Numbered from the stretch's first letter, positions 34,826 to 43,707 are shown. The stretch: DNA of 64,000 bases from an uncultured Lachnospiraceae bacterium (GCA_902781505.1 CACZJL010000002.1:151138-215137); one strand, 5' to 3'. Numbers and translations are program-made. The notes: generated by a model not told the origin, from the sequence alone.

Positions 34826-35719
34826 TTACGAACGTTCTTCAGTTGCGAAAAGTTCTTCTGCTGTTTCAAGAAATTTTTGTGCAGCAGGAGAGAACACCTG
34901 ATATTTCTTCCAGACTAGAGACAGATTGTAGGTCAGTGCCGGCTCAAGCGGAATGAAGGACAGGTTTCGATTTCCTGCCGTATGCATTCTCTGATTAAGT
35001 GTAATGGCGTAGCCACCATATTCTTCAATCAGGGTTGCCGTGTTTGAAATCAGGTTGTGGTAGGAATAAATCTTTAAATCCTTGATGTCTTTTTTTAACC
35101 AGGATTCCAGATAGCCGGATGCGGTAGCCTGACGGGAGAGACACAGTGGCTTATCCCACAAATCTTCCGGATGAATGGTTTCTTTGTCGGCCAGTTCTGC
35201 ATCAGAGCGCATTAACACACCCCAGGTATCAAAAAAAGGAAGAGGCAGTTGATTGTATTTGTTTAAATCAACAGGACCAAGACAGAGTCCAAAGTCCAGA
35301 TTTCCACGGTCCAGCTTTTCAAAGACATCTGATCCGTCGCCGCTTACCAGGTCGTAGTAGATATCCGGATACTCTTTTTTTATAACTTTTGTAATTTGAC
35401 CGATTAAAAGAATTCCATCGGTTTCACCGGTACCAATACTGACTTCACCAGAGATAGTTTCAGTGCTTTCAAGCAGATCGGATTCTGTCTTTTCAGCCAA
35501 ATCTATAATTTCTGTTGCACGTTTGCGAAGCAGGACGCCAGCCTGCGTCAGAGTGACTTTTCTTTTGCCACGAATGAATAATTTCTTGCCAAATTCCGTC
35601 TCAAGATCCATTAACTGACGGGAAAGTGCAGGTTGTGAAATGTGTAGGAATTCTGCGGCACGTGAGATGTTTTCCTCGTGCGCGACAGCAAGAAATGAGC
35701 GTAAGGTTCTAAGCTCCAT
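34826..35719 (-). CDS. LysR-family transcriptional regulator
   Basis: A 297-residue LysR regulator. The N-terminal winged helix (about 1-60) has the usual SFLAVAHEENISRAAEFL and SQPALSRQLMDLE pattern, followed by the linker helix and a periplasmic-binding-type effector domain. It starts at 35719 after a GGGGG-containing site. It is convergent with the SDR gene and lies in tandem with a second LysR gene. Its target may be one of these neighbours, but nothing shows which effector it senses. Confidence 0.9.
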   Translation of the reverse strand: MELRTLRSFLAVAHEENISRAAEFLHISQPALSRQLMDLETEFGKKLFIRGKRKVTLTQAGVLLRKRATEIIDLAEKTESDLLESTETISGEVSIGTGETDGILLIGQITKVIKKEYPDIYYDLVSGDGSDVFEKLDRGNLDFGLCLGPVDLNKYNQLPLPFFDTWGVLMRSDAELADKETIHPEDLWDKPLCLSRQATASGYLESWLKKDIKDLKIYSYHNLISNTATLIEEYGGYAITLNQRMHTAGNRNLSFIPLEPALTYNLSLVWKKYQVFSPAAQKFLETAEELFATEERS

Positions 35720-35786
35720 ATTGAAATACCCCCATCATGTAATCATTTGTTTATGCTAGTATATCAGATTATGCAGAGAAAGTATA

Positions 35787-35813
35787 GTAAAATATTTACT
35801 GTAAGTATTTTAC
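35787..35813. promoter_or_regulatory. 27-bp palindrome upstream of the first LysR gene
   Basis: GTAAAATA (35787-35794) and TATTTTAC (35806-35813) flank an 11-bp centre, about 70-95 bp before the LysR start. A -10-like TATACT lies at 35758-35763 on the minus strand. It suits a LysR autoregulation site (AT-rich, T-N11-A type). Confidence 0.5.
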
Positions 35814-35868
35814 ATAATAGAGCGCCTTACTTATAATTCACTTAGAAATTGAATCGAGGATTTTTCTG

Positions 35869-35937
35869 ATGACTGATAAAACAAGTGTTCTTCAGAACTT
35901 AAAGGATTTCGGCTTCCTGAGGGAAGCGGATTTCTGA
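35869..35937 (+). CDS. Possible 22-residue leader ORF, overlapping the second LysR gene end
   Basis: ATG at 35869 after CGAGGA opens a 22-codon frame (MTDKTSVLQNLKDFGFLREADF). It overlaps the 3' end of the minus-strand LysR gene by about 39 bp. A small peptide gene is possible but chance is a fair explanation. Confidence 0.15.
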   Translation: MTDKTSVLQNLKDFGFLREADF

Positions 35938-36849
35938 TTTTACCTTTGCGTGAGCACGCTCTAATTCGCCGCTGTCAACGAGGTTCTGCGTAAATTTTAC
36001 GAAAGCATTTGCGACGCCGAGCGGGTCGTTTTTCTTGTTCCATACAAGGCAGTATTCTGCAATCTTAGCAGGCTCGGTGATGAGCTTGAATACGATGTTT
36101 GGATTTGGCGTGTAGGAAGTCTGTGGGAAAATGCAGATTCCCATTTCGTGCTCGACCATGGCACTGGCATTGGTATAATTGCTCAAGGTGCAGATGATAT
36201 TTGCCGTGGCATGGACGCTTTCGAACCATTTATGAATGGCGGAAAGACGGGACGGACGAACCGGCACCATGATTGGTTCACCGGAAAGTTCCTTTAATTT
36301 AATGCTCTTACCTGGCTTTTTGGCGAGCGGATGGTCCTTTGGAATCATGGCAATCCAGGGTTCACGGCCTAAGGTGACAGAAGAATATTTTTCGTTATTA
36401 AACGGAACTGCAACAACGGCTAAATCAACAAGGCCATTGGAGAGCTTGTTTAAGACTTCGTCGGAACTTCCATTCCAGAGGTTGTAGGTAACGTTTGGGT
36501 ATTCTTCGTGGAAGTTTTTGATTAAGTGAGCCGTGATGTAAGGAGCACGGCCTTCGACCTGTCCGATTGTGATATGACCGGTCAGGTTATTATCAAGAGT
36601 AGCGAGGTCGGCACGGGTCTTTACAGCAAGTCCCTGGATTTCACGGAAACGCTGATACAGCATTTCTCCGGCCTGAGTCAGTTTCAGATGACGTTTGCCG
36701 CGGATAAAAAGCTGAGTACCAAGGTCGTCTTCGAGTGCTTTGATCTGGGATGAGAGCGGCGGCTGACTCATTCTGAGCTTGGCAGCAGCTTTCGTAAAGT
36801 TCAATTCTTCGGCGACGGTTAAAAAATAAGTGACGCTCTTGAAATCCAT
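35899..36849 (-). CDS. LysR-family transcriptional regulator
   Basis: A second LysR regulator, 316 residues, with the helix-turn-helix stretch YFLTVAEELNFTKAAAKL and SQPPLSSQIKALEDDLG and a standard effector domain. It is clearly paralogous to the one at 34826-35719 but not a recent copy. The start is ATG at 36849, after GAGAGGAG; the longer frame adds 23 residues with no family similarity. It may regulate itself or genes elsewhere; the gene upstream on the other strand starts almost 470 bp away. Confidence 0.9.
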   Translation of the reverse strand: MDFKSVTYFLTVAEELNFTKAAAKLRMSQPPLSSQIKALEDDLGTQLFIRGKRHLKLTQAGEMLYQRFREIQGLAVKTRADLATLDNNLTGHITIGQVEGRAPYITAHLIKNFHEEYPNVTYNLWNGSSDEVLNKLSNGLVDLAVVAVPFNNEKYSSVTLGREPWIAMIPKDHPLAKKPGKSIKLKELSGEPIMVPVRPSRLSAIHKWFESVHATANIICTLSNYTNASAMVEHEMGICIFPQTSYTPNPNIVFKLITEPAKIAEYCLVWNKKNDPLGVANAFVKFTQNLVDSGELERAHAKVKSEIRFPQEAEIL

Positions 36850-37026
36850 GTCATACTCCTCTCTTTTGCTAGTATTTACTGATTGCGTTTTATTATAGCG
36901 AAAAAAAATGATAATCACAAGGAAATTGGTATTTCATTTTTTTAGAATCTTGCAGTAATATAAACGAGTTGATTCGGGTAGTACCACCTGCCTGAGTCGT
37001 ACATTCATTAGATGTAATCATATAAG

Positions 37027-37073
37027 ATGAATAAAGGCCTTCCCTCACTCCACAGGGGAAGGCCTTTATTCAT
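37027..37073. terminator. Strong hairpin with symmetric arms in the LysR-GNAT gap
   Basis: ATGAATAAAGGCCTTCCC ... GGGAAGGCCTTTATTCAT, 18-bp arms with a 10-nt loop. No gene lies directly before it on either strand, so it may end a small RNA or be part of a repeat element. Confidence 0.6.
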
Positions 37074-37200
37074 GTGCGCGGACCTGTAAGCGGTGCGCCG
37101 AGGAGGTTAGACGAGGCCGGCAAGCTTGCTTGCCAGGACTCTGCTACGCGACGAGGCATAGCGCGACAGCGCGACAGCGAGGGCCGTGAGGCCCGAGCGG
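37074..37200. other. GC-rich, palindrome-dense intergenic element
   Basis: Much richer in G and C than the flanking DNA. It contains the palindrome GGCAAGCTTGCTTGCC, a GGGCCGTGAGGCCC hairpin, a tandem GCGCGACA pair, and outer arms CGGTGC/GCACCG. A 64-codon frame through it looks like chance, with no protein character. It is framed by hairpins at 37027-37073 and 37221-37249. Confidence 0.5.
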
Positions 37201-37220
37201 GCACCGCGTATTATATAAAA

Positions 37221-37249
37221 AACTTGGCTTTGGCGGCCAAGGGTTTTTA
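37221..37249 (+). terminator. Terminator-like hairpin after the GC-rich element
   Basis: AACTTGGC ... GCCAAGG followed by GTTTTTATTT. With the element before it, this could end a structured RNA. Confidence 0.6.
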
Positions 37250-37264
37250 TTTGGGAGGCGTGAT

Positions 37265-37293
37265 TTGACTTTTTGTTCAAAAACATGAATACT
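37265..37293 (+). promoter_or_regulatory. Promoter of the DUF2156-GNAT gene
   Basis: -35 TTGACT (37265-37270) and -10 AATACT (37288-37293), spacer 17 bp, start about 20 nt before the gene. Confidence 0.5.
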
Positions 37294-37317
37294 AGTGGAC
37301 AGAAAGTGAGGATTTTT

Positions 37318-38727
37318 ATGCTTGAATTTAAACCTGTAACAGTACAGAGTGCTGATACATTAAGAAAATACTATGAAAACTGTGATTTCCAGATCTGTGA
37401 TTATTCGGTCGGAACAAAGCTCATGTGGGTAGATTCTTTAAAGTACGAATATGCTGAAGCAGAAGGCTGTTTGATAGTCAGAAATCATTTCAGAGGTTAT
37501 CCAACCTATGATTATCCGGTTGCAGGACCGGATGGAGACGAGGATGCTGCTCTTTGTGCAATTGAGGAGCAGTGCAGAGTGGACGGGATTGCACCGGTGA
37601 TTTCGATTGTACCTGAGACGAAGGCATGTAAACTGCTGGCGCGTTACCCGTATGTTCAGGTGAGCAATATTCGCACGTGGCAGGATTATATATATAAGAG
37701 AAGTGATTTGGCGGAATTTGCCGGGAGAAGATATTCCGGCCAGAGAAATCATATCAAGAAATTTAAGGCAGCTTATCCGAAGGCTGCTTTAAGAAAGCTG
37801 ACTTCTTCCTGTGAGGATCAGTACTTAATCGATGGATTCTGGAAGGCTTTTGAGGCGGAGAATCCAAAGGCAGGAGATCCGAAAGCACAGGAAGAACTTG
37901 CCTATGCCAAGCGCGTTATGAAGCTTGCAGGTGAAAGCTGGGCCAGAGCGGCCGGCTTTATGCTTGATGGCAAGCTGATTGCGATTGAACTCGCGGAAAA
38001 GTGCAGAGATACGCTGATTATTCATATTGAAAAGGCACTGTACTCCTATGAAGGCGTCTACCCTGCGCTCGTGCAGGCATTTGCCGCTGAATATGGAGAA
38101 GACAGTGAGTTTATCAACCGCGAAGATGATGCGGCAGACAAGGGGCTTCGTACATCAAAGACACAGTATCGTCCGGTGAAGATGGCACAGAAGCTGGTAT
38201 TTGAACCGGAAAATGATCTGAAGAAGCATGTTTCAGAAATTCCGGAACTTAAAACAGAGCGTCTGACGCTTTCTGCCATCACAGAGGATGATGCAGATGA
38301 CTATAACGCAATCGTTTTAGATAAGGATAGAAATACCTGGTGGGGTTATGACGACGAGGGAAATTTAGGCGAAGAACGTAACCGTTTAAGTTTTCTGAAC
38401 GTGGCAAGAAACGACTTTGAAAATAATCTTGCAATTAACTTTGCCATTCGACTGGACGGGAAAATGATTGGAGAAGCGGTCCTTTATGATTTTGATTATA
38501 AGGGCGGTGCAGAACTGGGCGTAAGAATCGCAAGTGAATACGCAGGTGCCGGATATGGCGCGGAAAGCTTTAAAGCAGTTGCGGACTGGGCATTGTACAA
38601 GGTTCATATGAGACGTATTTTTGCGAAGTGCTATCATGAGAACGAAGCTTCTGCAAAGATGTTATCTAAAAGTATGCGAAAAATCGGTGAAAACGAGAAA
38701 TTTACATTCTTTGAGAGGCTGATTTAA
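37318..38727 (+). CDS. DUF2156 domain fused to a GNAT acetyltransferase
   Basis: A 469-residue cytoplasmic fusion. The first 290 residues resemble DUF2156, the soluble domain related to the phosphatidylglycerol lysyltransferase C-terminal part (GNAT-like fold; motifs YSGQRNHIKKF and LIIHIEKAL). The last 165 residues form a RimJ/RimL-type GNAT domain (TERLTLSAITEDDADDY, LGVRIASEYAGAGYGAES with the acetyl-CoA loop, and ANCYHENEASAKML-like end). The start is ATG at 37318 after GTGAGGA. It may transfer an aminoacyl or acetyl group, but the substrate is unknown. It has its own promoter and no operon partner. Confidence 0.75.
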   Translation: MLEFKPVTVQSADTLRKYYENCDFQICDYSVGTKLMWVDSLKYEYAEAEGCLIVRNHFRGYPTYDYPVAGPDGDEDAALCAIEEQCRVDGIAPVISIVPETKACKLLARYPYVQVSNIRTWQDYIYKRSDLAEFAGRRYSGQRNHIKKFKAAYPKAALRKLTSSCEDQYLIDGFWKAFEAENPKAGDPKAQEELAYAKRVMKLAGESWARAAGFMLDGKLIAIELAEKCRDTLIIHIEKALYSYEGVYPALVQAFAAEYGEDSEFINREDDAADKGLRTSKTQYRPVKMAQKLVFEPENDLKKHVSEIPELKTERLTLSAITEDDADDYNAIVLDKDRNTWWGYDDEGNLGEERNRLSFLNVARNDFENNLAINFAIRLDGKMIGEAVLYDFDYKGGAELGVRIASEYAGAGYGAESFKAVADWALYKVHMRRIFAKCYHENEASAKMLSKSMRKIGENEKFTFFERLI

Positions 38728-38737
38728 GGAAATTTTA

Positions 38738-38766
38738 TTGTAGATTCTATTGTATTGTGTTATGAT
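38738..38766 (+). promoter_or_regulatory. Promoter of the membrane EAL gene
   Basis: -35 TTGTAG (38738-38743) and -10 TATGAT (38761-38766), spacer 17 bp, about 35 nt before the start codon. Confidence 0.65.
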
Positions 38767-38806
38767 ACATCTATCTAATATACTAGCGTACAAAAGAGGG
38801 CGCAAT

Positions 38807-40804
38807 ATGTGGAATCGTATTAAGCATTGTCTTGGGTTGGAGCATCATTCAGAGTATATTAAGAATTTTTTTGATGAATCCAATTACAAATCCAGCATTT
38901 ATATGGCGCTGGTTGTAATCGGCGTCGAGTCTTGGATGTTAATTAGTCTGGTGAATTACCTGATTACAAGCGGAAAGCCCAAAACAATTGGGTGGATTAT
39001 GAATAAGGCAGGTGGCTATCTGATTCTGATGGCGGCTGGTATTGCAGTATTAATCTATGCAATTCGATATCTTCGCGGGAAGACGAATAATAAAATCTTA
39101 GGTCATTTGATTCTGTATATATTCAGTGCTATCTGTATCTGGTTCGGCACGAAGGTATCCATCAATGACTATGCGAAAGGTGATCAGATTTTCTCCTTTA
39201 CGACGATGCTGATTTTTGTTGCCTGTCTGCTGGTCTGGAGAACATGGATATCATTTGCCATTCTGACAGGATCTTTCATGATTCTCTGGTATCTTTGCGA
39301 CAAACAGGCACCGACGAGCTTTGCCTTCAAGGTGAATCTGTTTACGCTCTGGCTGACCTGTTTCATGATTGCAATCAGCATGTATATGCAGAGACTTTCC
39401 GAGGCACATAAGGATGAGCGTCTGGTCCGGGCAAATAAAGGGCTTGAGGATGCTAATAAGGAACTAAATTCCCTGAACACTTATCTTGATAACATTTCAA
39501 GAACGGATGAACTGACCGGAATTTCCAACATGTTCCATTTCTGGGAGAACTCCAGAAAAATCATTCGAAATGCGGAAGAGCAGGGAAATGCAGGACAGCT
39601 GATTTTCCTCTTCCTCGATATTGAGAATTTTAAGAACTATAATGAAAAGTACGGGTTTGATAAGGGTTCTCTGTTGATTAAGAATCTGGCGAAGTGCCTG
39701 GCAAATGAATTTGCCGACGGTCTTGTTTCGCGATTCTCAGACGATCACTTCGTGCTGTTGACGGATCAGCCGGTCGGTGTGCTTGAAGAGAGAATTGAAA
39801 AGGTTCGTACAGCATTTGTAAAGCAGGAATCTGAGGTTCAGTTAGGGCTGGCAGCGGGTGCGTATGCAATGATTGATGGTGTGATTACACCGGAATTTGC
39901 CTGCGACCATGCAAGAACAGCGTGTCAGGCTTCTAAAAAAGACTTCGGAACCAAAATCCGTATGTATGACAGGGATTTTGACAGAAAGGAAGAACGGAAA
40001 AAATACATTATCAACAACATCGATAATGCAGTGCAGAATCACCATATCAAGGTGTTCTACCAGCCGGTTATGTGGGCTAAGGATTGTAAGTTATGCGGAT
40101 TTGAGGCACTGGCCCGTTGGGATGATCCAACATATGGAATGCTTTCTCCTGCCGCGTTTATTCCGGTGCTTGAAGAGTATCATCAGATCTGCAAGATTGA
40201 TAAATATGTCATTGAGCAGGTGTGCCGTGATTTACATCAGGCAATTGAGGAAGGAAGAGCGGTTGTTCCGGTATCAGTCAATCTTTCAAGAAGAGACTTC
40301 GCTTGTTTGGATATGACGGCTGTTCTTGAAGAAAATATCAAAAAGTACAATCTTGACCGTCATCTGATTGATGTGGAAATTACAGAGTCCGCATTAACAG
40401 ATAGTACAGATATTCTAAAACGTGAGATGAATCATCTTCATGAACTTGGCTATGATTTGTGGTTAGATGACTTTGGAAGCGGATATTCATCTATGAATAC
40501 CTTAATGGATTATCAGTTTGAAGTTCTGAAAATCGATATGGTATTCTTACAGAGTTTTGAAACAAATCCGAAGACCAAGCCGATTATCGAGAAGGTAATC
40601 CAGATGGCCAATCAGATCGGCATCCGCACATTAAGTGAAGGTGTTGAGACAGAAGCCGAGGCTGACTTCCTTAGGAAGGCAGGATGCGAAAGACTGCAAG
40701 GCTACTACTTTGGTAAGCCACAGCCAATGGTCGAACAGATTGAGCGTATCGACCGTGGAGAGATTATTATCTCAGACGAATTCATGGAAAAAGTTCCGGA
40801 TTGA
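38807..40804 (+). CDS. Membrane GGDEF(degenerate)-EAL c-di-GMP phosphodiesterase
   Basis: A 665-residue membrane signalling protein. The N-terminal 210 residues contain about five or six membrane helices (MASE-like sensor), then a short coiled coil, a GGDEF domain and an EAL domain. The GGDEF site reads FSDDHF (310-315), so it cannot make c-di-GMP in the usual way. The EAL domain keeps FEALARW (E433), NLSRRDF, EITES, DDFGSGYSS and EGVETE, so it should cleave c-di-GMP. The start is ATG at 38807 after AGAGGG rather than the in-frame ATG at 38750, which overlaps the promoter. Together with 2824-5991 this is the second such protein in the window. Confidence 0.88.
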   Translation: MWNRIKHCLGLEHHSEYIKNFFDESNYKSSIYMALVVIGVESWMLISLVNYLITSGKPKTIGWIMNKAGGYLILMAAGIAVLIYAIRYLRGKTNNKILGHLILYIFSAICIWFGTKVSINDYAKGDQIFSFTTMLIFVACLLVWRTWISFAILTGSFMILWYLCDKQAPTSFAFKVNLFTLWLTCFMIAISMYMQRLSEAHKDERLVRANKGLEDANKELNSLNTYLDNISRTDELTGISNMFHFWENSRKIIRNAEEQGNAGQLIFLFLDIENFKNYNEKYGFDKGSLLIKNLAKCLANEFADGLVSRFSDDHFVLLTDQPVGVLEERIEKVRTAFVKQESEVQLGLAAGAYAMIDGVITPEFACDHARTACQASKKDFGTKIRMYDRDFDRKEERKKYIINNIDNAVQNHHIKVFYQPVMWAKDCKLCGFEALARWDDPTYGMLSPAAFIPVLEEYHQICKIDKYVIEQVCRDLHQAIEEGRAVVPVSVNLSRRDFACLDMTAVLEENIKKYNLDRHLIDVEITESALTDSTDILKREMNHLHELGYDLWLDDFGSGYSSMNTLMDYQFEVLKIDMVFLQSFETNPKTKPIIEKVIQMANQIGIRTLSEGVETEAEADFLRKAGCERLQGYYFGKPQPMVEQIERIDRGEIIISDEFMEKVPD

Positions 40805-40865
40805 TAAAAATAATGTTTTTAAACAGAATAAATTCGAGTATACTGTTATAGTCGAAAAACTTAAG

Positions 40866-40890
40866 GCCCCTCATCTCGAGGGGCTTTTTT
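40866..40890 (+). terminator. Terminator after the membrane EAL gene
   Basis: GCCCCTC (40866-40872) pairs with GAGGGGC (40878-40884), followed by TTTTTT. Confidence 0.88.
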
Positions 40891-40929
40891 GCGCAAGCGT
40901 GGTGCGCGCAGTGCGACAAGGAGAATAGT

Positions 40930-41598
40930 ATGAATATTGATAAGAAGGACTTAACGCTGTATGCGGTAACAGATAGCCACTGGCTTGATGGCAGAAGTCT
41001 TGCAGAGCAGGTACAAGAGGCGATTGCCGGAGGAGTTACCTGTGTGCAGTTAAGAGAAAAGAATGTAACGGATGAGGAACGTGAGCGTATTGCACTTGAA
41101 GTTCAGAAGGTCTGCAAGGACCACAAAATTCCTTTTCTGATTGATGATGATGTGGATCTTGTGCGTAAGATTGACGCAGATGGAGTGCATGTCGGACAGA
41201 GCGATATGGAAGCGGAGAATGTCAGAAAAATTCTGGGACCGCATAAAATTATCGGTGTGACAGCAAAAACAGTTGAGCAGGCTAAGAGGGCAGAAGCGAT
41301 GGGCGCAGATTATCTTGGCGTTGGCGCGGCTTTTCCTACTGGAACAAAGAAGGATACTTATGTGATTGAACATAAGGTATATAAGGCAATTTCAGAGGCT
41401 GTTAAGATTCCAATCATTGCAATCGGAGGAATCACGCAGGAAAATGTCACGGAACTGAACGGGTCAGGAATTGCAGGCGTTGCGGTGGTTTCGGCAATAT
41501 TTGCCGCGGACGACATCACAGATGCTGCAAGCAGGCTGAAAGCTACTGTATCTGAAATGGTTGACTTAAATAATATGTTATACAATAAAGGAGAATAA
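40930..41598 (+). CDS. thiE: Thiamine-phosphate synthase ThiE
   Basis: Joins the pyrimidine and thiazole phosphates to thiamine phosphate. The 222-residue TIM-barrel protein has LYAVTDSHWL, QLREKN, LIDDDVDLV, DGVHVGQSD, YLGVGAAFPTGTK and AIGGI, all standard for ThiE. The start at 40930 follows AAGGAG. It opens the thiE-thiD-cytX operon, with thiD starting 2 bp after its stop. I see no TPP aptamer before it; a short GC-rich stretch lies between the upstream terminator and its ribosome binding site. Confidence 0.95.
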   Translation: MNIDKKDLTLYAVTDSHWLDGRSLAEQVQEAIAGGVTCVQLREKNVTDEERERIALEVQKVCKDHKIPFLIDDDVDLVRKIDADGVHVGQSDMEAENVRKILGPHKIIGVTAKTVEQAKRAEAMGADYLGVGAAFPTGTKKDTYVIEHKVYKAISEAVKIPIIAIGGITQENVTELNGSGIAGVAVVSAIFAADDITDAASRLKATVSEMVDLNNMLYNKGE

Positions 41599-41600
41599 CT

Positions 41601-42419
41601 ATGAGAACAGCATTGACAATCGCCGGAAGTGATTCCAGCGGAGGCGCCGGAGTACAGGCTGATATTAAGACCATGATGGCCAACGGGGTTTATGCAATGA
41701 GTGCAATTACGGCCCTGACAGCGCAGAATACAACCGGCGTGAAAAGTATTATGAATTCGACACCAGAATTCTTAGGAGATCAGCTTGATGAAATCTTTAC
41801 GGATATCTTTCCGGATGCGGTGAAGATTGGCATGGTTTCTGAAGGTGCATTGATTGAGGTGATCGCATCGAAGCTACAGAAGTATGGTCCAAAATATGTT
41901 GTTGTGGATCCTGTTATGGTAGCTACAAGCGGCGCAAAGCTGATTTCAGATGACGCGATTGACGTGTTAAAGGAGAAACTTTTTCCACTTGCAACGATTC
42001 TGACACCGAATATTCCGGAGGCTGAGGTTCTTTCAGGTGAGAAAATCGATATGGTCGAGGATATGATTCATGCGGCGAAGACCATCAGCGAGAGATATCA
42101 CGCAGGGGTTCTGCTCAAAGGCGGACATTCCTTAAATGACGCAAATGATCTGTTCTATCATGATGGTACATATAACTGGTTTGAAGGGAAAAGAATCAAT
42201 AATCCAAACACGCATGGGACCGGATGCACGTTATCAAGCGCAATCGCTTCCAATCTGGCCAAGGGCTTTGATTTGGAAACGTCAGTAAAAAGGGCAAAGG
42301 ACTACATCTCCGGGGCACTTGCTGCGATGCTTGATTTAGGACACGGTTCAGGACCGATGGATCACGCTTTCGATTATGACGGGGAGTTCATGAAGGAAGC
42401 GGATGAGGAGGTCATGTAA
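41601..42419 (+). CDS. thiD: Bifunctional HMP/HMP-phosphate kinase ThiD
   Basis: Phosphorylates hydroxymethylpyrimidine and its phosphate for thiamine synthesis. The 272-residue ribokinase-type protein starts ALTIAGSDSSGGAGVQADIK and has VVDPVMVATSG, TPNIPEAEVL, LLKGGHS and the catalytic region HGTGCTLSSAIAS. It lies 2 bp after thiE and its stop overlaps the start of the cytX gene by 1 bp (TAATG), so all three are co-expressed. Confidence 0.95.
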   Translation: MRTALTIAGSDSSGGAGVQADIKTMMANGVYAMSAITALTAQNTTGVKSIMNSTPEFLGDQLDEIFTDIFPDAVKIGMVSEGALIEVIASKLQKYGPKYVVVDPVMVATSGAKLISDDAIDVLKEKLFPLATILTPNIPEAEVLSGEKIDMVEDMIHAAKTISERYHAGVLLKGGHSLNDANDLFYHDGTYNWFEGKRINNPNTHGTGCTLSSAIASNLAKGFDLETSVKRAKDYISGALAAMLDLGHGSGPMDHAFDYDGEFMKEADEEVM

Positions 42420-43600
42420 TGGAAGGCAGAAAGACATCAATTTTTGAAAATGGACTGATCTGGTTTGGTGCCGGAATTTCTATTGCTGAGATTCTTACCG
42501 GCACCTATTTTTCCACACTCGGTATGAAAACAGGAGCGCTTGCGATTATTCTCGGCCATGTGATTGGTTGTGTGATGCTGTTTCTGGCGGGGGTAATCGG
42601 CGGACAGGAACAGATCAGCTCCATGGAGTCTGTTAAACGAAGCTTCGGTCACTTTGGCGGAATGTTCTTCGCAATTCTGAATATCTTGCAGCTGGCCGGC
42701 TGGACAGCGATTATGATTTATGATGGAGCACTTGCAGCGGAGACCATTGTTCCAAATCATATTCTCTGGTGTGTCATTATTGGTGCACTGATTGTAGTAT
42801 GGTTACTGATAGGAATTACAAACCTTGGTAAGGTGAATACAGTGGCGATGGCAGCATTGTTTGTACTGACGGTTGTTTTATGCATGACAATCTTTAAATC
42901 CGGAGCACCGACGGAAACAATCACAGATGAGCTCTCCTTTGGAGCGGCAGTGGAACTGGCTGTATCAATGCCTCTTTCCTGGCTCCCGGTAATTTCGGAT
43001 TACACAAGAGAAGCAAAGGCTCCTGTGAAGGCATCGCTTGTCAGCACCGTTGTTTACGGTGTAGTCAGTTGCTGGATGTTCTTTATCGGAATGGGTGCCT
43101 CGATTTTCACCGGTACTTCGGATATCGGAATGATTATGATGAATGCGGGACTTGGAATTATTGCAGTACTGATCATTGTATTTTCCACTGTGACAACAAC
43201 ATTTCTGGATGCGTATTCAGCGGGTGTATCGAGTGAATCCCTTCATAAAAAGCTCTCTGCGAAATACATTGGCATTGCTGTAACGATCATCGGTACGCTT
43301 TGTGCGATTGTTTTTCCAATGGATGACATTACAGATTTCTTATACCTGATTGGCTCTGTTTTTGCCCCGATGATTGCGATTATGATTACTGATTATCTCA
43401 TTCTGAAGAGAAATTCGGAAGGTGTGAAAGTTGATGTAATCACGCTTGCTATCTGGGCTGCCGGCTTTGTGATCTATCGAATCCTTATGAAGATGGATTG
43501 TCCGGTTGGAAATACACTTCCGTGTATGGTGGTTACAGGCATTATTACAGGGCTGGTGAATGGTGCACGAATGAAGATTCGCCAAAAACATAGTAAATAA
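42419..43600 (+). CDS. cytX: Putative hydroxymethylpyrimidine transporter CytX
   Basis: An NCS1-type permease of 393 residues with about eleven or twelve membrane helices, starting in the stop codon of thiD. The CytX group imports hydroxymethylpyrimidine and is linked to thiD/thiE or ThiM genes in many Clostridia. Family features include GAGISIAEILTGTYFSTLG in helix 1 and PLSWLPVISDYTR. With ThiD next to it, imported HMP can be phosphorylated and joined to thiazole by ThiE. A terminator at 43641-43680 closes the operon. Confidence 0.88.
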   Translation: MEGRKTSIFENGLIWFGAGISIAEILTGTYFSTLGMKTGALAIILGHVIGCVMLFLAGVIGGQEQISSMESVKRSFGHFGGMFFAILNILQLAGWTAIMIYDGALAAETIVPNHILWCVIIGALIVVWLLIGITNLGKVNTVAMAALFVLTVVLCMTIFKSGAPTETITDELSFGAAVELAVSMPLSWLPVISDYTREAKAPVKASLVSTVVYGVVSCWMFFIGMGASIFTGTSDIGMIMMNAGLGIIAVLIIVFSTVTTTFLDAYSAGVSSESLHKKLSAKYIGIAVTIIGTLCAIVFPMDDITDFLYLIGSVFAPMIAIMITDYLILKRNSEGVKVDVITLAIWAAGFVIYRILMKMDCPVGNTLPCMVVTGIITGLVNGARMKIRQKHSK

Positions 43601-43640
43601 GCGGCTTGTACGCATTTGCTAAAACAATAGTTTATATAAT

Positions 43641-43680
43641 GAGCGGGAAACTAGATAAATACAGGCTTCTCGCTCTTTTT
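43641..43680 (+). terminator. Terminator after thiE-thiD-cytX
   Basis: GAGCGGGAA (43641-43649) pairs with TTCTCGCTC (43667-43675), then TTTTT. Confidence 0.88.
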
Positions 43681-43691
43681 GCTGTCCTGAA

Positions 43692-43707
43692 ACACTATAT
43701 ATAGTGG
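43692..43707. promoter_or_regulatory. NrdR box 1
   Basis: ACACTATATATAGTGG fits the NrdR consensus (acaCwAtATaTwGtgt). The second box starts 33 bp downstream, about three helix turns, as usual for paired NrdR sites. Confidence 0.88.

Noticed and set aside
37074..37268. 64-residue ORF in the GC-rich element
   Set aside because: Composition follows the palindromic DNA, there is no ribosome binding site, and it runs through a terminator hairpin.
40839..40890. Promoter plus attenuator leader for thiE
   Set aside because: TATACT at 40839 has a poor -35, and the hairpin at 40866-40890 is better explained as the terminator of the upstream EAL gene.
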